From the NCBI GenBank assembly GCA_029582165.1, contig CM055875.1:12067968-12131967 (forward strand): 64,000 nt of DNA. Direction: 5' to 3'. Of this stretch, positions 52,346 to 64,000 are shown piece by piece (positions within the stretch are counted from its first letter, which is position 1; each line of letters opens with the position of its first letter). The notes below the pieces were generated by a model. That model saw only the letters and a list, made by a program, of their open reading frames with translations. It searched no databases and had not been told where the DNA came from. The translations under genes were made by a program, and so were the position numbers. The stretch comes from Portulaca oleracea. Its lineage: Eukaryota > Streptophyta > Magnoliopsida > Caryophyllales > Portulacaceae.

Positions 52346-53773
52346 TTGATGTATTACCGGATCAACAGAGGTTCTTGATTCCAATAACACATGAAACACG
52401 TGTAACCAAACAATAAGGAGGGGGTGGTTCACGAGATTAAGGGAGGAAGAAAGGGGTGATGCTCGTGAATAGGGGTTCTTTTGTGGAGGTTGTTTTGCCG
52501 TGAGGGCTTTTGTAGTTTCAAGATTCAAGAAGGGTTGAATCTTGAACGGGAAGAGAGAGGGATGAATGATTCTTGGAAGGGAAGTATGGAAGAGGGTGGC
52601 GTGAGGTAGGAGGGATGAGAGAGAGAGAGGGGGACGTTGATTGATGAGGAGGGAGAGATTGTTGGGTTGTTGGAGGAGAGAGAGGGTTTGTTCGATGGTT
52701 GTTATGGAGATAGAAAGAGAAGGGAGGTGGCGTTTATTTGAGGAGGTGGGTGACGTTTGTAGGGAGTGAGGGAGGTGGAAGATGGCATGTGGTTGAGGGG
52801 GTTGGAGATAGGGTTGGGTTGTGACTTAACTGTATTGACAGAAAGCTCACAGTGTAATTACCTTAACTATATTGATAGAAAGGTAAGAACGAATAGATCT
52901 AGGTTTCTATCTTGAATCCACAAGATAGACAACCTAGGGCTAACTTGACCTAGACCGCAACCTAGGGTCAAGCTCTTCCTAACCACTTGGGTGCCAGACC
53001 AAGATACAATAGAAGAAAAGGGTGAGAGTTTATCCAAACACTCGAGGGAAAGCTAAAAGCTTAAGGGGTTTCATATTTCTGAATTGAATGATTGAAACGA
53101 TTACAAGCCTAGGCTATTTATACTAGGAGAATCCTAACTCTCCTAGGAATCCTACTTGGCGTGCAAGCCAAGGATTACTAATCCTAGATGATTAACTATT
53201 CCAATCTCCTCTTGGATTAGAATTCCATATCCTAAGGGGAGATGGTTACAACCACCTTATCCTAATTAGAATTGGCTTTCCTAATCCGAGATGGATTAGT
53301 TACAAAATAAGCCATCCTAATCTAGAAATCAAGAAGATGACGCCTAGCTAACTAAACCACACGAAAATAATTAACCTAGGATGATCAAGCATATGATTCA
53401 CTTGTCATCTTACATTATTCTAAAAATTAAAAACACGCCAAAATAAATGCTAGAAATAAATTACATCCAAAAATCAAGATTATTAAATCTAGCTTGACTT
53501 CTTGACTTGGACGTGTGATACTCTTGGGCTTGGCGTGAGGTTGAGCCCAACTCTAGGATGTTTGGACATCCTCTTGAAATACTAGGCACACCATGTGGAT
53601 GGGCCTTTGCAATTCCACTTTGTATCCTCCTTCTTTAATCCATCTTTTATAAATGATTCGATTCTTCCTTATTGGGCAAAGTCCTTTGATGAAGGACCCT
53701 ATATGTATGATGGATCTTCAACTGGGCCTTCTTGATTGGGCCTAGAGGAATAAGCGTGGGCTGATTTCCATCA
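52346..53773 (-). repeat. 5' LTR of the non-autonomous element
   Basis: 1428 bp, about 1.6% different from 48655-50093. Confidence 0.94.
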
Positions 53774-54929
53774 ATATCTATAACCTTCAAAAGCGGAAAT
53801 GACAACCTTTAAGTTACTGTAGCAATCTATAGTATTTTGCTGAGGGCAAGGGTGTAATCCTCCATTCTCCACCACATATTCTACAACCCACAATTAAAAT
53901 TAATATCTCTCCTCCACCTCATCTCATATCACTTTCTACTCTTCATTTCATGATCTCTAGGCTTCAACCACCTCAAACCCTCCAAAGTCATCTTTTGCAT
54001 CTTTTAGGGCAGTCAATTTATTGCAATGAGTGAGCGACATCCAAGTCATCAAAACCCTTTTGATGGGTAGCTTGATGCTTTTGGGCAGTCAATTTACTGC
54101 AATTAGTAAGTCCATCACTAAATAAATAGTGAGTGTCCTATCTTTTTGGGTTATTGTGTGTGTTCTTTGTGCTTTAGAATTGGTTAGGAATATTGATTTG
54201 AATTTTTAAGGGAGGTGAGAAGCCATATCATGAGTTTGTTATGCAATTTAACCTTTGATTGAAATTCAAGAGTTATGGGAGTGAAACAATCCAAAAATAA
54301 AGGCAAGGTAACAAGAGAAACAAAACTAAATTAACTAAAGATAACTCATGTTAACTCCTAGTAGCAAGGGAAGATAGGAGGTGATGGCGGATCAAGACAT
54401 CAAGTTCAACGACTTTGACCACTCCAAGGAGTTGGAGTGTTGTTTAGTTTGCACATGAGAGATCTTGCCTCTGTAATTATGTTGTTTAAGTAGTTTAAAG
54501 AGTGACTTGATTTGAACTGTTTGATTAACCAATTTTTTATTTTTTTTTTGGGTTGTTGGTACTCAGCAAGAAGCTTTCATAGGCTGCGTACATATAGTTA
54601 GTCTATATTCAAGCTCATGGGTTTAATTAGGCCCTTAAAATGTAAAATAGGCATGTTGGTGGGAACTCAATATGGACGGTCAGTTTTACCCAATTCAAAC
54701 AACACTTCCTTGATTTTTTGAATTGGAAAAGTTACGGGGACATAATATTGGTTAAATCATACTTAGTCGTTGAGTAAATGTATTTTTGTTATTATAGTGG
54801 TTTTGTTAATGAGGATTCCCTTGATTGTTGATGTTTTATTCATTACAAGTTTTGATTCACACACATTGCATGCATCGATTTTTAAATTTATTTATTTATT
54901 GTGTGTATATATACACACACAAAAATAAA
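53774..54929. other. Region without recognised gene
   Basis: 1.2 kb. Contains a short direct repeat (GGGCAGTCAATTTATTGCAA near 54008 and a variant near 54081) and a T run near 54538. No convincing frame. Confidence 0.5.
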
Positions 54930-55304
54930 GGGAAATTGGATTCTAATAATATGAACTTTTGGCCATATAAGACTTAATAATACGAACTTTTGATTTGGTG
55001 ATTAATAATACGAACTTTGACCCCTTGTTGCCCCCACAGTAAGCCACTAAGTTAAGTTGAACTTAACTCGGTGGCGGTCTGACGTGGCGGCGGAGGCACG
55101 CGTCTAGTTGTTTTGACTTTGTCACATCATCCACGTTGATTTAAAAAAATAATACGAACTTTTACCTATGTTGCTCTGAATAATATGAACTTTTTTCTCT
55201 CTCTAAAAATCCCAGATCCCATTTTTCTTCTTCATCTTCTTCAATCCTTACCCTCCCCATTCCTAGAAAACCTCTCTCTCTCTCTCTCTCTCTCACTCTC
55301 TCTC

Positions 55305-56708
55305 TGTTCGGTTGTAATTTTTGTGGTTTTATAAGTTAGGGATGTCGGTCTCAGAGATGGGTGTGAGGCTTGATTAAGGTAATCGGTTCGTGTAAATGGG
55401 TTTTTCTCAAGTGCGGAAAGCGATAAATTATGTAAAGAAAGCATTTAAATCTAACCTAGACATGATAATAATAAAGAAAGCAATTAAAAGAAAGCAATAA
55501 AGAAAGCACTTAAAGATGAAAGCAATTAAAAGGCATGAATGAAGACAATGAATGAACAATGAAATTGGGAACGAGAAATTATACCTTTGATGACTAATCT
55601 TCAATAAACCTTCAATCTACAATTGAATTTCCCCCGAACAAACAAGAAATTGTGGTTTGGATTACCAAGAATACCCCAAATTCTCACTAGTAAGTAGAAT
55701 TGGAGTTCCTTGACCCTCCTCCCCACTAAAAATGGAGTTGATTGTGGCTAACACTATAAAGCTTGGAAAACAAGTCAACAATGGAGATTAGAGAGGAGGG
55801 AGAGAGAGAGAGAGAGAGAGAAAAAAAAAACTTATAAAACACTTCAATGAAGACAAGAGAGAGCTTGAGAGAGATTGAGAAAGCTTGAGAAAGTTGAATA
55901 CTAATGCTAGAAATCAAAGAAAGCTTGAAGAACAATGAAGAACAATTAAAGAGAGATTAAAGCAAATAAAGGAAAGCAATAAATCTAATTCTACTCCTAA
56001 ATTACCTAGGCTAATTGATTTTACTTGGATGAATACAAGTGGGTATTTATAGAAGAAGGAAAAATACAACCCAAAACCCTAGAAACAAATCGCAGCACGC
56101 GCAGTAATTTTTCTGCAGACAGAGTGGCTCGGGCGAGCCATTGGGGTGGCTCGGGCGAGCAAGCCTCATCGGCTCTCTCCGGCTTGTCTTTGTTGCCCCG
56201 AAGCTGGCTCAGGCGAGCCATCGCTCGCGACTTTTCCACCCGACTTCAAACGCGCATAACTTCTTCATCCGAACTCCGTTTTAGGCCCGTAAGATATCGA
56301 TGAAAAGCTCTCGGTGTGTAATTTAAGCTCCCAAAATTTAGAACCAATCGGAGTTGTAACGAAGGAGTTATGACCCAAAGGGTGAAGGCACACGTATTTC
56401 AAACCTTTGAGTTTGTACCGTTCCCCTGTTTTGCGCCAATCTTGATATGGAATTTCCGACTTCGGTTTCGCCTCGGCTCTCGGCTCGGGTTGACTTGGTT
56501 TGACTCGGGTCTCGGCTCGGGTTGACTTGGTTTGACTCGGGAAATAGCTCGGGATTCCCTAAAAACCTTCAATTAAGCCCAAACTTCTTCTAACTCCTTA
56601 TTTTCCTATAAAACACCAAATTATTATATCTAATATATAAATAGGGGTTAAAACAAGCAAATATACCCTATAAAAGAGAAGAATTTCGGCTCGGAACGAG
56701 GCCGAACA
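55305..56708 (-). repeat. Solo LTR, Athila-related, inside the MULE
   Basis: 1404 bp, TGTTCGG to CCGAACA, flanked by CTCTC on both sides (55300-55304, 56709-56713; a low-complexity target). It matches the reverse complement of the Athila LTR at its ends and in the middle. It includes three GGCTCGGGCGAGCC-like palindromes (about 56128-56222) and a duplicated GGCTCGGGTTGACTTGGTTT (about 56478-56535). Confidence 0.88.
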
Positions 56709-56713
56709 CTCTC

Positions 56714-57199
<486 letters not shown>

Positions 57200-57598
57200 G
57201 TTTTCTGGGTTTTCTGGGAATGGGGAGGGTGAGGGTGAGGATCAAAGAAGATGAAGAAGAAAAAATGGGATCTGGGATTTTTAGAGAGAGAAAAAAGTTC
57301 GTACTATTTAGAGCAATATAGGTAAAAGTTCGTACTATTCAGAGCAACATAGGTAAAAGTTTGTATTATTTTTTTAAATCAACGTGGATGACGTGACAAA
57401 GTCAAAACAACCAGGCGCGTGCCTCCGACGCCACGTCAGACCGCCACTGAGTTAAGTCCAACTTAACTCAGTGGCGTACTATTGGGGGGAACAGGGGGTC
57501 AAAGTTCGTATTATTAATCACCAAATTAAAAGTTCGTATTGTTAAGTCTTATATGGCCAAAAGTTCGTATTATTAGAATCCGATTTCCCAAAAATAAA

Positions 57599-59179
57599 TA
57601 TAACAATCAATGCATGCGAATCAAAACTTGTAATAAAAAAAAAATGAGACGCACACATACATATATTTCCACTTAAAGCTTTATCTATCAGACTACATAC
57701 TTGTACACATAAATGATAGAGACAAAAGAAGAAAAAAAAATTGATAAAGGGTAAAACTGAAAAGATGACATGTGGGAAAGGCAATGATATAACCTTATAT
57801 AACAATATGTATGTATAACAGATAAATAAATGCAAATGAAGAAGTAAGCTAACTACATTATAATATGTGGAACGGAAATTAACATATCGTCTAAAATTCG
57901 CTCTTTGCATATAACACAGATATATTACACAACACACTCCTTTTCACTTAATAAATTTCATTAAATCATGATCGATTAGATGCAACATTTAACCTCACAA
58001 ATTAACAAGAGAGTTTATACCAAAATTCTAATTAAATCATGATTGATTATTAAACATATATTTTATGTATATTATGCTATTAGTTATAGGATGCAAATTA
58101 CTTGATAACGTCCACCAAAATTACACAATATGCTATGAAAAAAGTAAAAGAAAGTGAATTAATTCTGTGAATAAATAAGTATCAATATGTACATAATAAG
58201 CATGATTAAAAAGTAAACTCATGACATAAAAGTAACAATTACATGAAAAGTTGAATCTTTGTGTTGCCAGGGAATTGGACTTGATTGAGAGAGAAGAAAG
58301 AGAGAAGTTGAGAGAGTAATGGAGAATGACAAATGTAAAGTGTACGCTAATATATGGCAGTTTGGATGAATATGGACGTGGAAAGGATGGTGGCATAGTG
58401 CAGTTGGCTAATTTGGATAGAGGCATAGTGTACTTTAAAGTGCTTTCGTAGAATTGTTGGCAAACAATCGAAGTAGGATAAATTTTCTATTAAAAAAATG
58501 CAAGTGGTTTAAGTATGAGAATTCAGCTTTGTCCCTAAAATTATATATTTAAAAAAGGGTAATCTGGGTAATCCAAAATTTACAGACCATAGAGTGCTTT
58601 AGCTTTATATATAACATAGATACTCGTGAGCAGCTTTAGTGTGGTCTTGAGGCTCCAACATGGATCTTGTTATTTTGGAGCTTAAGATAGAGGTATTATT
58701 AATGCAGTATACATAAAGTAAGTCAAATCATTTAAATGTATAAATTTTTAAATATATCTTTTATAATTTTTAATAAGGTATTAAAAATTAAAACAAGGTA
58801 TATCAGCTATATCACTAATTACATAGAAACTTTTAAATATATATTATCTAAGGTAAACAAAATAGTATAGGAACATGTGAGATAGACAGATAGGTAAGGT
58901 AAGTAAAGATAGGTAAGAGTGAGTTAGATAAGTAAAATACATCTTACACTCTAAAAAACATGACATAGTCTTTTTAAAAAGAATTGGGATATTAGCATTG
59001 CAATTTTGGAACCAAATCTAATATTTTAACGTTAACTTAAGAACTTTATTGAATAATTTTTTTAAGAAAATATTTCAATACTTCAACGACTTTGAACTAT
59101 CAAATGGAAATCTGAACTATTCTAGAATGAATGTGCTATATATTTTAAATACACCATATACGCCAACGTTTAAATCCAT
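57599..59179. other. AT-rich region, probably Helitron body in its right part
   Basis: No gene recognised. The 3' terminus at 59206 implies a Helitron extending leftwards, but I could not place its 5' TC end. An AG-rich patch (about 58280-58320) could be a promoter leader on the minus strand. Confidence 0.4.
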
Positions 59180-59206
59180 GCGCACATCGTGCGCTTATTA
59201 CGCTAG
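59180..59206 (+). mobile_element. Helitron 3' terminus
   Basis: Hairpin GCGCAC-ATC-GTGCGC (59180-59194), eight bases, then CTAG followed by T (59203-59207). A short GC hairpin 8-12 bp before CTRR-T is the Helitron 3' signature. Confidence 0.75.
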
Positions 59207-59216
59207 TATTAAATAA

Positions 59217-59828
59217 ATATCAAGATAGATAAAATTCATAATATAAGACTAAAATATTAAATAACATAAATTATGAATATCGATTAATTAACTCCAACCT
59301 GCGAACCCATAGATTTAGGTTTGGGGGTAAAATTACAAGCCTAAAGTACAATTCTTTTGACTTGTCTGTCAAAATGCGGTCTCTACTTAAGTCAAAATTA
59401 ATTTTGAAGAGGATAGAAGAAGAATAACATTATTCATTAATTTAATCATTAAAGCTTGCAAAAATAAAAATAAAATAAAATAGAAATAAAAGACAATAAA
59501 TAATGAATAATGCATATTTCACAATTATAATGATCATCAGAATAAGGGATACATGATGAGAATATTGATAAATAAATAAATATGCTGAAATAAATCTAAC
59601 CTCGAAAGCAATTAAACACAAATAGCAACGGAGGAGAAAAGGAGGGAGAAGAGAAAGGATGAGAGATGGAGGAAGGGGCTTAGAAATGGATGGGAATGAG
59701 ATATTTTATAGAGATAGAAAGGATGAGAGTTAAACATATTTGATTGACACGCGATCTAATAGTATTCTAACAAAATAACATAAAATGAAATGTTACAAAT
59801 GAAATTGGGACAAAATCCAGTGTCTACA
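59217..59828 (-). repeat. Tat-like LTR fragment, minus strand
   Basis: Ends TGTCTACA at 59828, i.e. starts TGTAGACAC on the minus strand like the Tat LTR. Its minus-strand CTATAAAATATC TATA box and GGGTTCGCAGG...GGAGT segment parallel GGGTTCGTAGACCGGAGTCA in 22496-24155. Confidence 0.55.
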
Positions 59829-60183
59829 AGGTCAGTTGGCTTGGCTTTGTCCCTAGGTCATCTTTCTGGTTTGTTGACGAGATAAACCAGTAGTCTGACC
59901 ATATGTACGCTGACCGACCTTCTAGGCCAACCCATTAGCTTATTTTGGTTTGGACCATTTATCTTGCATGTTAGTTCTCAAATTAAATGTTTAAATCGTT
60001 TATTCGAATTAGTGAGAAATGAGAATGTCGGATAAAAATTACAAGTTTATAATTCTTAAGAACTGTTAGTTTTTTAATTTATTAATGTCATTATCCAAGG
60101 ATTAAGTCACCTCATTCGACTCACAATTCAAGCATCGTTACGAAATAAATTTCCCGAATGAGAAATTTTTCAGGGTCTATACA
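59829..60183 (+). repeat. Possible Tat-like LTR 3' end, plus strand
   Basis: CCAAGGATTAAGTCACCTCA and a CAGGGTCTATACA end parallel the last 100 bp of the Tat LTR. Weak similarity. Confidence 0.35.
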
Positions 60184-61712
60184 TGATGGAAAATATTGTG
60201 TTATATGCTTTTCTATTCAATTAGTGACCAAAATAGGATAACATTAACAACCTTTGCACTTCAAATTTATATTAGAAAAAAGTATGGTTCAAGATGAGGC
60301 TTTTAGAATAATTGACCAATATCAAAAGTTTATCCCGACTGACTCGCTTCCACATGTGTTATGCGAATTGGGTGAAGGCGTTGCCCAAGCTTCGGGAGCT
60401 AGAGAAATGTCAACTACTCATGGCAATATTGCTTCGCCTTTGGTGACGGCTAGAAAACAAAGAATGCTTTAAATAATGCTCTTATCAAGTTTGACACGTT
60501 TAGCTGATATATTGTGGTGTAATTTCGTCATCACCAATGTTATATGTAGTTGTTCTATTTGTTTAAATTGTTTTTTCTCTTTTGAACAAGAGTTCCATGT
60601 ATTGTATATGATTATTATGTTTGATTAATGCTTTTAAATTTAAGATTTTCATTAACGAATTATTAATTTTAATAACCTTAGCCATATAGTGGAAATGTTA
60701 AAATCATTAAATTTAAATAATATTAAAAGAAAATAAATATTGAAGTTAAATGATAATATAATTATTGCATATATTAAATATCGTCGACAATATAATTAAT
60801 ATAGAATTTTAAGTATCACAGTTGTACACTAAAGAAAATTTTATTTCAAAATTATAAACTTATAATTAATTTAAAACAAATTCAACATACTTCCTTTTTA
60901 CAAAAGACTACTTTTACTATACACTTTTCTTACAAAATAACTAATCCAAAATTCCAAATAGTCACACCAAATAGCTAATCCAAATAAACCTAACAGCTGG
61001 TTGCCAAACAAACCCATAGTATAAGGCGGGATGGTGGTGACTGGTGAGGAAATAAATGTAGGGTAAAAGTTAAATTTTGGTAACTTTTTGATAAGTTTTG
61101 GTAAATAAAGGTAAATTTTGATAAAATTTTGGAGAAAATGTTATAATTTTATAAAATATTAGGCCAAAGTGAATTTATATTCGAAAAACTAAAATAATTA
61201 AGAAAATATATAAAACTCAGTTATTTTTTCCTAACAAATTTAGTTTTTATTTTGGAAAAAAGTAAATTGGGATGAAGCAATGACTTTTACATTTAGGGTT
61301 TTTTGATGGCAGTGGCAGATCTAGACTACGAAATTAGCGGCGTCGACGTAATAATATTTTAGATAGTTGGACTGTTGTATTGAATTGATCACCCTTTATT
61401 AATATTTTTAGGTCTTTTCTAGGGTGTCCACTTAACATAAATATACAACAACCTCCTAACATATAATAGATTACTTAAATTTTTTTCGGAGCTTGGGGTG
61501 TTTGTGGACACACTTGGTATCAATGGGGATCCGTCCATATTTGATAGTTTGGGCGTATGGCGGTGACGGTGGCGGGGTAGGACCAATGTCAGCAGTGTGG
61601 TGGTCGATCAATAGTTGCGGTTGCGGTGGCGGTTGCGGTTGCGGCGGAGAGGTTGAATGTTGGTGCGTGTCGCCGCAAGTGGTGGATTTCAGTGTGTTCG
61701 ATTGGTTGTTGG
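60184..61712. other. Region without a supported gene
   Basis: AT-rich. A 72-codon frame at 60254-60472 (MVQDEAFRIIDQYQKF...) is not recognised and has no visible partner exon. A GGC/GGT-rich simple repeat lies near 61617-61650. Confidence 0.4.
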
Positions 61713-61870
61713 TAGAGCTGGCAGAAAATGACCCGACCCGAAAATCGACCGAAACCCGTCCGAAAGTTTAAGGTTAGGTCCGAATTTTCCAAACTTAAAA
61801 CATAAATAAACTCGAAATCGACCTGTAACCCGACCTGAAACGGACCCGCCCGCCCGGTTTGACAGGTCTA
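61713..61870 (+). mobile_element. hAT-like MITE, copy 2
   Basis: 158 bp. Termini TAGAGCTGGCA and TGACAGGTCTA form imperfect inverted repeats. Perfect 8-bp duplication GTTGTTGG (61705-61712, 61871-61878), the hAT length. Rich in CCCGACC-type sequence. Homologous to 150-294 in opposite orientation. Confidence 0.9.
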
Positions 61871-62353
61871 GTTGTTGGGGTTTCGACGTTTTTCGGGTTT
61901 GACTATCTGAGGTGCAATGATGGTGAAGAAGGAGCGATGCCGGTGGTTTCATGGTCGATTGAGGATGACAGTAGCATTGTTGTGGTCGGACATTGACAAG
62001 GGGCACTCGTCAAATTCAATACACACTAATATTGTGTATTATCCAACACTTTCAAACTAGTGACCAAAAATTTATTATCTTCGTCTCGATATATTTGTCA
62101 CAATAACTAATTTCTTCATCCATTTTTGCTGGTTACTTGTACAATTCATTGTCATTATAACTTTTTTCGAATTAATTTGTTTAGGATTTCAGCATTTTAT
62201 TTATTTTGTACATAAAATTATTAGTAAGGATAATTTGGACAACTCTTAGATTTTTCATCTCATTTTCTATGTACTTATGTTATTCTGCAATTTATTAGGT
62301 ACACCCGGAACATGTACTTCAGATACTAAGATTATTCACCCACATAAATTAAA
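61871..62353. other. Region without recognised feature
   Basis: Nothing beyond AT-rich sequence is seen. Confidence 0.5.
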
Positions 62354-62717
62354 GGGTTTTTGGCTCAAAATAATCCGAAGTCGGAGGTCATTGGCTGAAA
62401 ATAATACAAACTCACTTTTTGGCTGAAAATAATCCAAACTTTTAACCTATTTACTCGGACTAAACCGAAATCGATTTTCAGCGTCGGAATACTGATTGGG
62501 CAGCCTGAGCACGTGTTTCTTTAATTGATTTTGGTTTTGAATTTATGTTGACTGAGGTCTACATAAGTTGAACAGTCAGCATTCCGACGACGAAAATCGA
62601 TTTCGGTTTAGTCTGGGTAAATAGGTTAACAGTTTGGATTATTTTCAGCCAAAAAATGAGTTTGGATTATTTTCGGTCAATGACCTCCGACTTTGAATGA
62701 TTTTGATCCAAAAACCC
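62354..62717. mobile_element. MULE-like MITE with 140-bp TIRs
   Basis: 364 bp; GGGTTTTTGGCTCAAAATAA at left and its inverted counterpart at right, with arms of about 140 bp. Perfect 9-bp duplication TAAATTAAA (62345-62353, 62718-62726). No coding capacity. It lies about 400 bp upstream of the RAE1-like start codon. Confidence 0.92.
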
Positions 62718-63130
62718 TAAATTAAATTCTTCACTTTGATTATTACCAATGTTCACTAGCAAATGCTCTGGGTGCATATACATATAATTAATATATATAT
62801 AGTTGTTATGGTTGGTACGCCTTGGTGGAAGACTGGAAGTAGGAGGGGGAAGATTCGGGGCGTTGTTCCCACGCTAAGGCGGGTTTTGTCACTCCTCCAT
62901 TTCAAAACCTTCGCTCACTCTCTCTCTCTCTGTCTGTCTTTCCCTCGCTCTCTCCATTTCTGCATATTCTCAAAGGTTCTGCCTTCCAAGCTCCCTCTTT
63001 TTTTTTTTAAATCTCCGAGCTTCTCTTTCTCCTGTCCTTTAATTTTTACTCGCCGTGACTCTTCGCTCAAGTTTGAATCTCTGAATTTTTGATTTTGCTA
63101 ACTTTGCTTCCTTTGTTTCCCTGCTCCCAG
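62718..63130 (+). promoter_or_regulatory. Promoter and 5' UTR of the RAE1-like gene
   Basis: TATATATATA near 62790 is a possible TATA region. A C/T-rich leader (62915-63050) follows. CTGCTCCCAG right before the ATG, after a T-rich stretch with TGCTAAC, looks like a 3' splice site, so a 5' UTR intron is likely; AAAG|GTTCTG at 62975/62976 is a candidate donor. Confidence 0.5.
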
Positions 63131-63437
63131 ATGTCTACGTTTTCGTCCCTTGCGAACCATAATCCAAATAAGTCATTCGAGGTACTCCATTTTTTAAATT
63201 TTTAGTGCTTTTTTTAAGGAATTGTTTTGAATTGAAAATTTAGCTATGATAATTTTGAATTTCTGGATTCACTTCAGTTAAAGCTTATTAATCTGAAACT
63301 TTTAGCTAGAAGGGGGTTTACTTGAATTTTGTGAATATATCATGTTTCAGGTGCCTCAACCTCCCACTGATTCTGTCTCAAGCCTTTCCTTTAGTCCTAA
63401 GGCTAATCACCTTGTGGCCACTTCATGGGATAATCAG
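63131..63437 (+). CDS. RAE1: RAE1-type mRNA export factor (WD40), first two coding exons
   Basis: Exon 1 is 63131-63181 (MSTFSSLANHNPNKSFE); a GT...AG intron spans 63182-63350; exon 2 is 63351-63437 (PPTDSVSSLSFSPKAN and HLVATSWDNQ), followed by GTTGGT. The NPNKS-(Y/F)-E-V, D-S-(I/V)-SSLSFSP and LVATSWDNQ blocks are the conserved N-terminus of plant RAE1, where the first WD40 blade begins. RAE1 is a seven-blade beta-propeller at the nuclear pore that binds Nup98 and promotes mRNA export. Both exon joins are in phase, with consensus splice sites. The third exon is not found before 64000, so intron 2 exceeds 560 bp and the rest of the gene lies outside the window. It is the only host gene I can support here. 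Confidence 0.85.
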
Positions 63438-64000
63438 GTTGGTTCTTAAATCATGCTTTGTTTATTTCTTCTGTGTTTTCACTATACCGTCCAATAATTC
63501 GTTACTTAGGTGGTCGCTTGCGCGAAAGGATAGGTTGTCCAACTTAGTGCTGGTGCATGTTGATACTTATCGCTTTGTGGGAGACTTATGTTTACATAGT
63601 GGGAAGAAGATGGAGTATAACTTGGCTAATAAAGTTATTAGATATAGTACCCAAACCTAGTTTTGAAACCATGTTATACGCTTTGGGTAGCATCATTGAC
63701 CACAACATACGGTTTCATTGCTGCTGTTGAAACTTGAAAGTTGAAAACAATCTGTGTTAGGATCTCAGGACAGCAGTGACATACATCTTGAAACTTATAG
63801 AAAGGAAATGACAGAAAAACAAGTCCTTTTAAGGGGGTATTGGTAAAGCCCTTTTAATTGAGCTCTTTGTTCGACGATTTATCTCGTTTGGTCAAGCCTT
63901 TTGCTCATATGCTTGATAGCATAGCTTTTCTGAAGAACTCTTTAGAATCAAGAAGACTCGAGGAAGGAAAATTTTTGGGTAACTACTAGCAAAAAAGGGG

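Larger units (their letters stand above)
48655..53773 (-). mobile_element. Non-autonomous chromovirus-like element, minus strand
   Basis: 5119 bp. LTRs 48655-50093 (1439 bp) and 52346-53773 (1428 bp) start TGATG and end CATCA like the neighbouring element. Perfect target duplication ATATC (48650-48654, 53774-53778). Met-tRNA primer site at 52330-52341 and polypurine tract AACTAGGGGGGAA on the minus strand at 50094-50106. The internal 2252 bp lack Gag capsid, most of RNase H and all integrase. LTR divergence by eye is near 1.6%, including an 11-bp deletion. Confidence 0.94.

Noticed and set aside
61493..61771. 92-codon Gly/Cys-rich frame
   Set aside because: It runs through a GGC/GGT simple repeat and into the hAT MITE; no start context or homology is seen.
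63322..63660. 112-codon frame at the right edge
   Set aside because: It overlaps RAE1 exon 2 in another frame and reads through both introns.

Overview
The window is plant nuclear DNA, almost certainly angiosperm and probably eudicot. The evidence is the set of plant-specific elements (Tat- and Athila-lineage Ty3/gypsy, a Cassandra TRIM carrying 5S rRNA sequence, L1-type LINEs with RNase H, a copia element, chromovirus-like gypsy, MULE, hAT and Helitron traces) plus the first coding exons of a spliced host gene at the right edge. The species cannot be fixed from the sequence. No prokaryotic gene, tRNA gene or CRISPR array was seen.

Layout. (1) 1-24155: a large degenerate Tat-type gypsy element on the + strand, with its 5' end outside the window. 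It runs gag/protease, RT, a degenerate RNase H, a second RNase H, integrase, two antisense reading frames (6159-7575 with a likely intron; 8279-9300), a 15-copy minisatellite (9527-10330), a polypurine tract and a 1.66-kb 3' LTR (22496-24155). It has taken in an hAT-like MITE (150-294), a complete Cassandra TRIM (1781-2497, target duplication GGTCT) and a complete 12-kb Athila element (10386-22394, target duplication AGCAC). (2) 24156-27490: a minus-strand L1-type LINE (ORF1 and the start of ORF2), split by a solo Athila-like LTR (24454-25612). (3) About 27500-40200: a copia element whose 3' LTR was opened by a 5'-truncated LINE (32513-34920), a MULE-like foldback (34926-35673) and a 3.6-kb solo LTR (36497-40078). 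(4) 42014-48242: a young, nearly intact chromovirus-like gypsy element on the minus strand. (5) 48655-53773: a shorter relative in the same orientation, keeping only a protease-RT frame. (6) 54930-57589: a long-TIR MULE-like element holding another solo Athila-like LTR and a (GATA)n array. (7) 57590-62717: AT-rich DNA with a Helitron 3' end, Tat-like LTR scraps, an hAT MITE and a short MULE-like MITE. (8) 62718-64000: promoter, 5' UTR and the first two coding exons of a RAE1-type WD40 mRNA-export gene on the + strand.

How it fits together. Paired LTRs and target-site duplications give an insertion order: LINE and Tat are oldest, then the solo LTRs and MULEs, then Athila (LTRs about 1.3-1.4% different by eye) and the two chromovirus-like elements (about 0.8% and 1.6%). 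The only host gene I can support is the RAE1 homologue. The observations most worth pursuing are the repeated short palindrome shared by the Tat LTR and the antisense gene, the antisense intron-containing gene, and the neighbouring autonomous/defective chromovirus pair.
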